The notes beneath the pieces are model-generated. The model was not told where the DNA came from, did no database searches, and saw only the letters and a list, made by a program, of their open reading frames with translations. DNA of 64,000 bases from an uncultured Thermoleophilia bacterium (lineage in GTDB: Bacteria > Actinomycetota > Thermoleophilia > UBA2241), in the NCBI GenBank assembly GCA_903927755.1, contig CAIYOD010000042.1, positions 78,670-142,669 of the forward strand, in the 5' to 3' direction. Position numbers and translations under genes: made by a program. Position 1 is the stretch's first letter. Each line of letters begins with the position of its first letter. Positions 15,498 through 22,660 of the stretch are shown piece after piece.

Positions 15498-17066
15498 TCA
15501 GCCCTCCGGGTCAGACCCCGCATCCGGCGCGAGCGTGAACCACGCCGTCGCCCCCGCGTGTGGTGTCCCCACGAGCCCGACGTGACCCCCATGGAGGTGG
15601 ACGATCCGCCGCACGATCGCGAGACCCACGCCGGTGCCCTCGAACTCGTCCTGACGCACGAGACGCTGGAAGGGTTCGAAGAGGGCGTCGGCCTCTTCGG
15701 GGTCGAAGCCGACGCCGTTGTCGCGCACGAAGAACTGCGTCGTTCCTCGGTCGTGCTCTGTCCACACGTCCACCTCAGGTGGCGTCTCCCGCGAGGAGAA
15801 CTTGACCGCGTTGTCGATCAGGTTGCAGAGCGCCACGCGCAGGAGCGCCGGATCGGCCATGGCGCCCATGTCCGGCTCGATCGAGAAGCGGACGAGCCGG
15901 TCCGTGTCCGTCTCCGCGGCGAGCTCCGCGCACAGGGCGCTGACGTCGACCGGCTCGGGCTGGAGCTCCCACGCGTGGAGCTTGAGCACGTCGAGCAGGT
16001 CGTCGATGAGATGGCCCATCTGCTGCGCCGCCCTGCGTGCCCGCTCGAGCCCCTGCACGGCCTGTGGGCTGAGGACCTGCCTGCCCTCCTCGAGCGCCAG
16101 GAGGCTGAAGCCGTCGATGGCCCGCAGCGGCGAGCGCAGTTCGTGGGAGATCGAGTACGAGATGGTCTCCAGCTCAGTCACGGCACGGCGCAGCTCCGCC
16201 GTGCGCACGTCGACCCTGAGCTCGAGGTCACGAGACAGCGCTTCGAGCTCGGCCTGACGTCTCCCCAGCGCCTCGACCACGTCCCGGTATGTGCGCGCCA
16301 TGCCGGACGTCACCACTCCACGGTAGATGAGGTAGACGGACACGAACATCAGGAGGTGCCCGAGCAGGTTCGGGAACGTGTACACGCCCACGTACAGGGT
16401 GAACGACATCTCGGCGGCGGCCGACGTGAGCATGGCGATGAACAGCATGCTCCGAGACGGACCGGAGAGCTCGCGTCCGCGCCACAGCACCAGGCCTCCG
16501 GCGGTGAGGAACAAGAGCGCGATCACGTACTCGCTGGTCTTCTTGAAGGCGGTGAGTCCGGTCGCCTCCACGTAGCAGACCGGGAAGACCTTCCACCAGA
16601 AGATGGAAGCCACGAGCAGGGCGGTGATCGCCGCGTAGACGGCAGCGGCCAGCCACACGCGCGGGCTGCGCGCGAAGAAGAACGGAGCGGCCACAAAGGT
16701 CCCGGCGACGAGATAGCGAGCGGCGATCCACAGCTGGGTGGGCAGGTCGGCGCTCCCAGAGGGGAAGACCCCCATGCCCTTGTACGCCAGCAGGTGCAGA
16801 AGCCCCAGCGCGGCGGCGAAGACGAGCCCCGTGCCGATCACGACGGCGTAGCCGTTGGGGGTGATGGCGCGGAGGTTCCAAGCCATCACGAACACGCCGA
16901 CGGCGACGGCGATGAAGGCGGTCTCGATGATGCTGTGGAAGAGAAGGTACGAGGAGAGGCTGCTCAGCCACAGGAGCCCGACGGCGAGGGAGACGAGGAC
17001 GACCTCAACGGCCACGGCTCCGCCGTGACTCATCCGGATCCTCTGCCCCTCGGCCCTATCCCGCAT
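15498..17066 (-). CDS. MASE3-domain sensor histidine kinase
   Basis: A 522-residue membrane kinase. Residues about 15-245 hold seven or more hydrophobic segments and the MASE3 hallmark LLHLLAYKGMGVFP. A short coiled coil (about 255-300) leads to a HisKA domain with the phospho-acceptor in SISHELRSPLRAIDGF, then HATPase_c with the N box (NLIDNAVKFSS), DNGVGFDP and GTGVGLAI. No receiver domain is fused and no response regulator gene is adjacent, so the partner is unlinked. GGAGGGG lies just upstream of ATG 17066. MASE3 ligands are not known. Confidence 0.88.
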   Translation of the reverse strand: MRDRAEGQRIRMSHGGAVAVEVVLVSLAVGLLWLSSLSSYLLFHSIIETAFIAVAVGVFVMAWNLRAITPNGYAVVIGTGLVFAAALGLLHLLAYKGMGVFPSGSADLPTQLWIAARYLVAGTFVAAPFFFARSPRVWLAAAVYAAITALLVASIFWWKVFPVCYVEATGLTAFKKTSEYVIALLFLTAGGLVLWRGRELSGPSRSMLFIAMLTSAAAEMSFTLYVGVYTFPNLLGHLLMFVSVYLIYRGVVTSGMARTYRDVVEALGRRQAELEALSRDLELRVDVRTAELRRAVTELETISYSISHELRSPLRAIDGFSLLALEEGRQVLSPQAVQGLERARRAAQQMGHLIDDLLDVLKLHAWELQPEPVDVSALCAELAAETDTDRLVRFSIEPDMGAMADPALLRVALCNLIDNAVKFSSRETPPEVDVWTEHDRGTTQFFVRDNGVGFDPEEADALFEPFQRLVRQDEFEGTGVGLAIVRRIVHLHGGHVGLVGTPHAGATAWFTLAPDAGSDPEG

Positions 17067-17158
17067 GTCCCCTCCAGAAGACTGGGCTCAGGCGGAGGAC
17101 TACCCGATGCGCGTCCGCGCGAAGCACGACGGAGCGCGGAGGCGTCCGCCGCTGCGAC

Positions 17159-17164
17159 TAGAAT
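17159..17164 (+). promoter_or_regulatory. -10 hexamer TAGAAT before the broken type ISP gene
   Basis: TAGAAT ends nine bases before ATG 17174, the same layout as several other genes in the window. The promoter survives although the gene is broken. Confidence 0.45.
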
Positions 17165-17173
17165 GGTAGGGCG

Positions 17174-18351
17174 ATGAACCCGGTCGAGTCTTACCTCGGC
17201 GAGCTGCGCGACATCCGGGCGTCTGGGGCGGCGGTGCCCGAGACGTCGGGGTACGGCGCGCTGGCGAATCTGCTGAACGAGGTCGGCGGCAAGCTGAAGC
17301 CCAAGGTCCGCTGCCTCATCAACCTCCAGAACGCCGGCGCCGGCATCCCCGACGGCGGCCTCTTCACGGCGAACCAGTTCCCCAAGGGCGCCAAGGCCGC
17401 GGGGAGTGCGGAGCCGCTTGCGGGTCAGATGCCGGCCCGGGGCGCCCTTGAGGTGAAGCCGGTGGCAGACGACGTGCGCGCCGTCGCCGAGAGCGAGCAG
17501 GTGCGGCGCTACCTCGAGAAGTACCGCCAGGTCCTGGTGACGACGTATCGCGAGTTCGTGCTCGTCGGCTTCGACGCGGAGGGGCAGGCGGCGAGCCTCG
17601 AGAGCTTCAGCCTCGCCGCCACCGAGCAGGAGTTCTGGGCGCTCGCCGCGCATCCGGGCAGCGACGCTGCCCGCCTGGTCGGCGAGCGCCTCACCGACTT
17701 CCTCCGGCGCGTGCTGCTGCGCCAGGCGCAGCCATCCGCGACGCTCTCCTCGCCTCCGCCGACCTCGGCCGCCGCGTCGCGGCGCTTCTCGACGTCGAGG
17801 AGCCGGTCGTCGCAGTCACCACCGGCTCCGTGCGCCACGAGCTGCGCCCGCTCGGCGTGCTCGTCTCGGTCTCTGTCGACGGCCAGCTCGACCCCTCCGC
17901 CGGCGACCTCGCCGTCACCGCCGGCTGGGGCCACGCCGGCAAGGGCGGCGTCACCATGCCGGGCCGCGGCCGCGTCGTCGAGCGCCCCTACACCGACGCG
18001 GAGCTCGCCGCTTTCCGCGAGGGCCTCGCCGATCTCGGCCTCACCTACGACCAGCTCACTGCCTGCCTCGGCGGCGCCTGCTACGACATCTACCTGAACG
18101 ACGTCGCCTACTGGCGCTGCGTCCCCGCTCGGGTCTGGAAGTACACGATCGGCGGCTACCAGGTGATGAAGAAGTGGCTGAGCTACCGCGAGCGCCCCCT
18201 GCTCGGCCGCGACCTCAAGCCAGACGAGGCGCGCTACGTCACCGAGATGACCCGTCGCATCGCCGCCATCCTGCTGCTCGAGCCGGCGCTGGACGCCAAC
18301 TACGAGAGGGTCAAGGCGGACACGTATGCGTGGCCGGGAGATTCCCGGTGA
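17174..18351 (+). pseudogene. Type ISP restriction-modification enzyme, internally deleted and frameshifted
   Basis: The first 185 codons (frame of 17174) match the N-terminal region of type ISP/LlaBIII-like enzymes, ending DFLRRVLL near 17725. The C-terminal specificity region then continues in another frame from about 17735 to the stop at 18351 (VTAGWGHAGKGG, LGGACYDIYLND, YTIGGYQVMKKW, ALDANY). The whole helicase/methylase core, including the NPPY catalytic motif, is missing, and the two ends are out of frame at the join. A single deletion explains both facts. The N-terminal frame runs on to a stop at 18097 as non-family sequence. The end overlaps the GTG of the next gene. Two more partial copies of the 3' end lie at 20226-20411 and 22155-22293. 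The gene is almost certainly inactive. Confidence 0.8.
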
Positions 18352-20033
18352 GCCGCAAGGAACTGCTTGCCACGATTGCCGACCTGCAGGCGCAGGCCTG
18401 TGAACTCGACGACCTGGAAGTGAAGTCGGCCCGCGGCGGCACACCGGCGCGTCTCTACGAAGACATCTCAGGATTCGCCAACACCGGTGGCGGCGCCCTG
18501 GTCTTCGGGCTGGACGAGCGTCGCGGCTTCGAGGTGGTCGGTGTGGGCGACGCTCAGCAATTGCAGGCCGATATCGCCACGAATGCGGCTCAGCTCAGAC
18601 CACAGCCCAATGTCACCATCGCGCACCACATCGTCGAGGGCAAGGAAGTTGTGATCGCGGAGGTCGACGCCCTGCCGCCATCCCAGCGGCCGGCGCACCT
18701 GAAGAGCAAGGATGAGACCCATGCGTGGACACGAGTCGGCAACTCGACCCAGCGCATGTCGACCTATCAGGTCTTTGGCTACATGAGCGCTCGGTCACAG
18801 CCGGTGTTTGACGAGGAGGTCGTTGCATCCGCCGGCCTCGCTGCTCTCGACCGCGATCGAATCGCCGCGTTTGTGGACCGGCTCCGCAGCGAGCGGCCGC
18901 GGGCTCGCTATCTGCGGTCGTCCCTGGAGGAAACGATGGTCGCTCTCGGCATCGTTCGAGCAGCCGGCGAGACCCTTCTGCCAACGCTCGCCGGGCTACT
19001 CACCTTCGGCCACTACCCGCAGGAGTTCGAGCCGCAGCTGGTCATCACGTTCCTGCAGTATGCGGGCACGGATGAGCAGGAGAAGGGACCTCGAGGTGAG
19101 CGCTTCCTGGACAACCAGAAGTTCGATGGGCCGATCATCGACATGGTCGATGAGGCCGAAGCGCATGTGATGAGTCGCATCGCGACAGCCGCGCGAATCG
19201 ACGGGCTTCTGCGCACCGACATCCCCGAGTACCCGCGCGCCGCGATTCGGGAAGCTCTTCTGAATGCCGTGGCGCATCGCGACTACAGTGGCTATGTCCG
19301 TGGGAGCCAGGTGCAGGTGAAGCTGTTCGCGGATCGCCTTGAGGTGCACAGTCCCGGCGGTCTCTTCGGTGACGTGACGATCGAGACGTTGGAGGAGCGG
19401 CAGTCGACGCGCAACCGACGCCTCATGCAGCTGCTGGAGCATCAGCATCTGGTCGAGAATCGAGGAAGCGGCATCAACAGCATGATCGCGGAGATGCGCG
19501 AGGCTCACATGGAACCGCCTCGATTCCGCGATGACCGGAGCTCGTTCACGGTCACATTCTTCAGCCACACCCTGCTGCTCACCGCGGAGGGCATCGAGTG
19601 GCTCAACGCCGTGACGGCCGACCTTCAGCTGAATGAGCGACAGAAGCTCGCGCTCCTCTATCTGCGCCACAACAACAGGCTCACCAACAGCGACTACCGC
19701 CGATTGCACCATGGTCTCGACAGCCGAGAGGCAAGCCGCGAGCTCCAGGGGCTGGTGCGTGCCGGCACTGCCGTCATGAAAGGCACGCGAGGCGGCTCTC
19801 ACTACGCTCTCTCGCTTCCTCGCGAGATGCCGCCGCGCGAGGAGCCTACAGACGACCTCTCACGTGTCGTGGCATACGTTCGCCGGCACGGTTCGATCCA
19901 GGCTGGGGAATGCTCAGAGCTGTTGAGCTGGGGGAGCTCGCAGCGAGCGGGGCGGTTCCTTCGCAAGCTGGCCGTGCGCGGCGTCCTTCGCGCAGTGGGC
20001 GAGAAGCGCGGCCGACGCTACCTGCTTCCCTAG
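18348..20033 (+). CDS. AlbA_2 (Schlafen-type) DNA-binding and GHKL ATPase domain protein
   Basis: A 561-residue protein. Residues about 18-140 form an AlbA_2/AAA_4 putative DNA-binding domain (LEVKSARGG, then FANTGGGALVFGL). A GHKL-type ATPase domain follows at about 300-420 with EALLNAVAHRDYSG and a Gly-rich GSGINSM segment, and the last 120 residues look like winged-helix DNA-binding modules. Such proteins (COG2865-like) are common next to restriction and toxin genes; regulatory and antiphage roles have been proposed. GTG 18348 is chosen because it overlaps the stop of the upstream methylase remnant and fits the family N-terminus; the frame is open back to 18174. The gene looks intact although its neighbour is decayed. 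Confidence 0.82.
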   Translation: MSRKELLATIADLQAQACELDDLEVKSARGGTPARLYEDISGFANTGGGALVFGLDERRGFEVVGVGDAQQLQADIATNAAQLRPQPNVTIAHHIVEGKEVVIAEVDALPPSQRPAHLKSKDETHAWTRVGNSTQRMSTYQVFGYMSARSQPVFDEEVVASAGLAALDRDRIAAFVDRLRSERPRARYLRSSLEETMVALGIVRAAGETLLPTLAGLLTFGHYPQEFEPQLVITFLQYAGTDEQEKGPRGERFLDNQKFDGPIIDMVDEAEAHVMSRIATAARIDGLLRTDIPEYPRAAIREALLNAVAHRDYSGYVRGSQVQVKLFADRLEVHSPGGLFGDVTIETLEERQSTRNRRLMQLLEHQHLVENRGSGINSMIAEMREAHMEPPRFRDDRSSFTVTFFSHTLLLTAEGIEWLNAVTADLQLNERQKLALLYLRHNNRLTNSDYRRLHHGLDSREASRELQGLVRAGTAVMKGTRGGSHYALSLPREMPPREEPTDDLSRVVAYVRRHGSIQAGECSELLSWGSSQRAGRFLRKLAVRGVLRAVGEKRGRRYLLP

Positions 20034-20061
20034 TCCCGTACACGGCTCGCTGAGAATCGAG

Positions 20062-20125
20062 TTCGAGGTGATATGGGCCGATATCAGGCCGAAATCGATG
20101 CGATAGATGACGCTGGCACATCGAG
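20062..20125 (+). repeat. Diverged ~60-base repeat, copy 1
   Basis: The segment from GGGCCGATATCAGG to GACGCTGGCACATCGAG aligns with 22300-22359 over about 55 bases, with roughly three quarters of positions equal by eye and a few single-base gaps. It lies 30 bases after the AlbA_2 gene. Confidence 0.5.
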
Positions 20126-20180
20126 TGACGCGCCGCATTGGATGCCCTGTCAGGCTCGGTGAATGCGGATTATCGGCGAC

Positions 20181-20220
20181 GAGTGGCAATAAGTGGCAAT
20201 AAGTGGCCAAAAGTGGCAAG
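20181..20220 (+). repeat. Four tandem copies of a 10-base unit
   Basis: GAGTGGCAAT, AAGTGGCAAT, AAGTGGCCAA and AAGTGGCAAG follow each other without gaps, one helical turn per unit. The array ends just before the second methylase fragment. Confidence 0.8.
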
Positions 20221-20225
20221 CGCGT

Positions 20226-20411
20226 CAAGCACCGCCTGCCTCGGCGGCGCCTACTACGACGTCTACCTGAGCGACCTCGCCTACTGGCGCTGCGTCTCCG
20301 CCCGCGTCTGGAAGTGCGCGAAGGCGGCTACCAGGTGATGAAGAAGTGGCTCAGCTACCGCGAGCGCCCCCTGCTCGGGCGCGATCTCAAGCCCGACGAG
20401 GCGCGCTACGC
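20226..20411 (+). pseudogene. Second broken copy of the type ISP 3' end
   Basis: It encodes LGGAYYDVYLSDLAYWRC, then after a one-base loss near 20318 continues in another frame as YQVMKKWLSYRERPLLGRDL and stops matching after the EARY codons. At DNA level it is close to 18053-18240 of the first copy. It has no start, no N-terminal part and no true end, so it is a gene fragment. The PIN gene follows nine bases later on the opposite strand. Confidence 0.75.
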
Positions 20412-20419
20412 CGCTGGAG

Positions 20420-20896
20420 CTAGAAGGCCCAGCCTTCATTGGCGATCAATTCGGCCAGCCGGATGCAGGGCACGCTCATCTGCCGGCACACCCATGGAAT
20501 CTTCGGCCTGTCGGCGCTGCCGTCCTGACCTTCACCCGTGACGACCGTCGCGCCGCGCATCTTGGCCACCACGATCACGAACGGGTCGGCACGGTTGCGC
20601 CCTTTGAGGTTCTTCGTCATCGCCGGATACTTGTCCAGAAGCACCCGCGCTTCGATGGCCACGCTCGCGTCGGTGGCAACGATCAGGCGATCTTGACGCT
20701 CCAGGCACCACGTCTTCGCCGGGAGGTCCCGCTGCGTCGCCTCCTCGAGCACCTCCTCGGAGCACAGCAGCCGACCGAGGTTGATCAGCTCGTCGATCTG
20801 CGCCCAGAGAGACGGGAAGCTGGCTGGTCGGTAGTAGCGCTCCAGGCCATCGATAAGAGCGCTCGTGTCGACCGAGTAGACGGTCTCACGACTCAC
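20420..20896 (-). CDS. PIN-domain protein, DUF4411 family (probable toxin)
   Basis: A 158-residue PIN-fold putative RNase. The N-terminal SVDTSALIDG carries the first metal-binding Asp (10); a mid-protein Glu pair (SEEVLEE) and NRADPFVIVVAK near 112 supply the other acidic residues. I recognise the DUF4411 layout. The ATG at 20896 overlaps the stop of the upstream HTH-ImmA/IrrE gene by four bases, so translation is coupled. DUF4411 genes paired with HTH-ImmA/IrrE genes are regarded as toxin-antitoxin-like modules; activity here is inferred. Confidence 0.82.
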   Translation of the reverse strand: MSRETVYSVDTSALIDGLERYYRPASFPSLWAQIDELINLGRLLCSEEVLEEATQRDLPAKTWCLERQDRLIVATDASVAIEARVLLDKYPAMTKNLKGRNRADPFVIVVAKMRGATVVTGEGQDGSADRPKIPWVCRQMSVPCIRLAELIANEGWAF

Positions 20897-22086
20897 CGCG
20901 AGACGACTTGCTCGAGCTTGTCGAGCTTGTCGAAGCGCACGTCCAGGTAGTCGCTGACGTCAAGCGACGAGATCGCGCGAGAGTGAAAGGCGTCGAGCAC
21001 GGACGCCACATATCCGTGCCCCAGGTCGCGCGCATGAACGACGTACCAGGAGGGCCCACCGGGGTTCTCGCGTCTGCGCTGACGCTCCCTCTCGTCGGCC
21101 TCTGCGTACAGCGCCACCAGCTCGTTCTTGCGCTCCCAGTAGAGCGGCCACGTCGCCCGGCCGTGCCGAACCAGGTGCAGCAGAATTGCCTCGGAGCTGG
21201 GCCCGAAGCGCAGACTGAGCTCGTGCAGCTCTTCCAGAGTCCATTCGTGATTTGGTGCGGCGGTGCTCACCTGCGGTGCAGCGAGAAACGGGCTCTCCGG
21301 CATGAGAGTGCTTGCAGCCACCTGGTTGCAGAAGAACTCGACGTTGTCCTCTTCGCGGGGAATCGCCTCCGTCGCCTCGTGGAGGTCGCAGAGTCCGCCC
21401 GCATTCAGCGCGAGGTGGCTGAGTTCATGCAGCAGAGTGAACAGCCGTCGGCGGGCGGCATCGCCGCCGTTCAGCGCGACTACCGGGAACGGCCATTCCG
21501 CGATGGAGAAGCCTTGCATCTCGGCAGACGCTATGCGCTGGGTCTGGATGACCAGGACTCCTAGCTGTTCCGCAGCAGCGATGCACGCTCTGAGGGCCGC
21601 TTCGGGATGAGTCCAGATGGTACCGAGGCCATCCAGACCAAGCGCCGACCTTAGCCGTTGTCCTGCTTCGTCGGGATCGTCATCAGTACTCATGAGAGGG
21701 AAGTCGCTCGGCGACGACACCGCGAACGGCGCGATCTCTGCCAGCTCCATCATTACCTCACGCTGCGACGAAGCACGCTTGTACTCAGCATGGAGACGAG
21801 GTGACCACGCTGGACTCGCCAATCCGTCGATACGCCGGAAGTCGCGCATCGCGTCGAAGTCGAGTGGTGGTCTCGGGAGCAGCATGACGGCCAACGGCCG
21901 ATGGTAGTTCGCCGCCGCCTTGCGGAGTTGCTTGATGGTGGGCTGGAGTTGCCCGGTCTCCCAGCGGTTCAGCGTGGACTCGCTGACCCCGATCAGCTTC
22001 GCGCCGCGCGCCGCGTCAAGGCCCGCTGACTCACGAGCCCACTTGAGCACTTCGGGGGTGACTGGGATGCGGTCAGATGATGGCAT
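20893..22086 (-). CDS. XRE-type HTH and ImmA/IrrE metallopeptidase fusion
   Basis: A 397-residue protein. Residues about 10-65 form an XRE helix-turn-helix (GAKLIGVSESTLNRWETGQLQPT). The ImmA/IrrE peptidase domain contains HELSH at 220-224 in the context FTLLHELSHLALNAG, followed by a downstream acidic residue suited as third zinc ligand. These proteins cleave or control partner regulators. It is the first gene of a two-gene operon with the PIN gene and probably represses the operon through its HTH. ATG 22086 gives a standard HTH start. Confidence 0.85.
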   Translation of the reverse strand: MPSSDRIPVTPEVLKWARESAGLDAARGAKLIGVSESTLNRWETGQLQPTIKQLRKAAANYHRPLAVMLLPRPPLDFDAMRDFRRIDGLASPAWSPRLHAEYKRASSQREVMMELAEIAPFAVSSPSDFPLMSTDDDPDEAGQRLRSALGLDGLGTIWTHPEAALRACIAAAEQLGVLVIQTQRIASAEMQGFSIAEWPFPVVALNGGDAARRRLFTLLHELSHLALNAGGLCDLHEATEAIPREEDNVEFFCNQVAASTLMPESPFLAAPQVSTAAPNHEWTLEELHELSLRFGPSSEAILLHLVRHGRATWPLYWERKNELVALYAEADERERQRRRENPGGPSWYVVHARDLGHGYVASVLDAFHSRAISSLDVSDYLDVRFDKLDKLEQVVSR

Positions 22087-22154
22087 CGGCGTGAGGCCAT
22101 GCTACGGGAACCGGCGGTATGCGACAACGACTGCAGCGCCTCGCGGCGTTCACA

Positions 22155-22293
22155 ACTCGAGCTCGCCGCCCTCGGCTTCACCTACGATCAGCTGACCGTC
22201 TGCCTCGGCGGCACCGGCTACGACGTCTGACTTAGCGACCACGCGTGCCGACGCTGGATTCCCGTCCGCGTCTGGACCTACACGATCGGCGGC
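22155..22293 (+). pseudogene. Third, most decayed copy of the type ISP 3' end
   Basis: Reads ELAALGFTYDQLTVCLGGTGYDV, then an in-frame TGA, then LSDHACRRWIPVRVWTYTIGG. Compared with the first copy it lacks a seven-codon piece after ELAA, has a stop where Ile-Tyr should be, and breaks off at YTIGG. It sits immediately outside the PIN/ImmA operon. Confidence 0.7.
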
Positions 22294-22299
22294 GGCAAG

Positions 22300-22359
22300 G
22301 TCGAAATGAGCCGATAGTAGGTCGAATCGACCCCGAAGAGTGACGTTGGTGCATTCGAG
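22300..22359 (+). repeat. Diverged ~60-base repeat, copy 2
   Basis: Matches 20062-20125 (GAGCCGATAG...GACGTTGGTGCATTCGAG). It follows the third methylase fragment directly, whereas copy 1 precedes the second fragment. Confidence 0.5.
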
Positions 22360-22369
22360 CGAACGAGGA

Positions 22370-22398
22370 GTGACAACGGGCGGGCGTGAGGGTATTCT
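22370..22398 (+). promoter_or_regulatory. Sigma-70-like promoter in the 574-base gap before the FGGY kinase
   Basis: GTGACA (22370-22375) and TATTCT (22393-22398) are 17 bases apart, predicting a transcript start near 22405. The next start codon is 256 bases further on, and no good open frame begins between. Confidence 0.45.
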
Positions 22399-22404
22399 CC
22401 GAGG

Positions 22405-22460
22405 CACCTCCCTCGGGCTTCGGCCCGGGGCGCGAAGCCGCCGCAAGGCGGCTTCTGCAC
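22405..22460 (+). ncRNA. Candidate small structured RNA or long leader with two tetraloop hairpins
   Basis: CCTCGGGC-TTCG-GCCCGGGG (22411-22430) forms an 8-pair stem closed by a UUCG loop. Three bases later GAAGCCGCC-GCAA-GGCGGCTTC (22434-22455) forms a perfect 9-pair stem with a GNRA loop. Both follow a good promoter. I do not recognise a known riboswitch, and no T-run follows. Alternatives are an interspersed REP-like element or a plain terminator. The rest of the gap (22460-22648) shows nothing else I can support. Confidence 0.35.
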
Positions 22461-22648
22461 ATCTAGGGCCGATTGTCCTACTGGCGATGACGTTGCGCAC
22501 CATCCGCATACGATCGTGTGCGTCGACGGCTTCAATTGCCTGGCCCTTCGAGACGGTACGACCTCCAGATGACATCCGGCTGCAGTCCGGCGCGAACCAG
22601 TCGGCTGATGGTTTGGCGGCGGTCTTTCTGTCCGACAGCCTCGGTTGC

Positions 22649-22654
22649 TATGCT
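22649..22654 (+). promoter_or_regulatory. -10 hexamer TATGCT, leaderless promoter of the FGGY kinase
   Basis: TATGCT ends six bases before ATG 22661 and no ribosome site is present, consistent with a leaderless message. Confidence 0.45.
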
Positions 22655-22660
22655 CCGGGC

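Noticed and set aside
15558..17177. 539-codon plus-strand frame across the MASE3 histidine kinase
   Set aside because: His/Gln/Glu/Arg-rich low-information translation; the opposite strand encodes an intact kinase.
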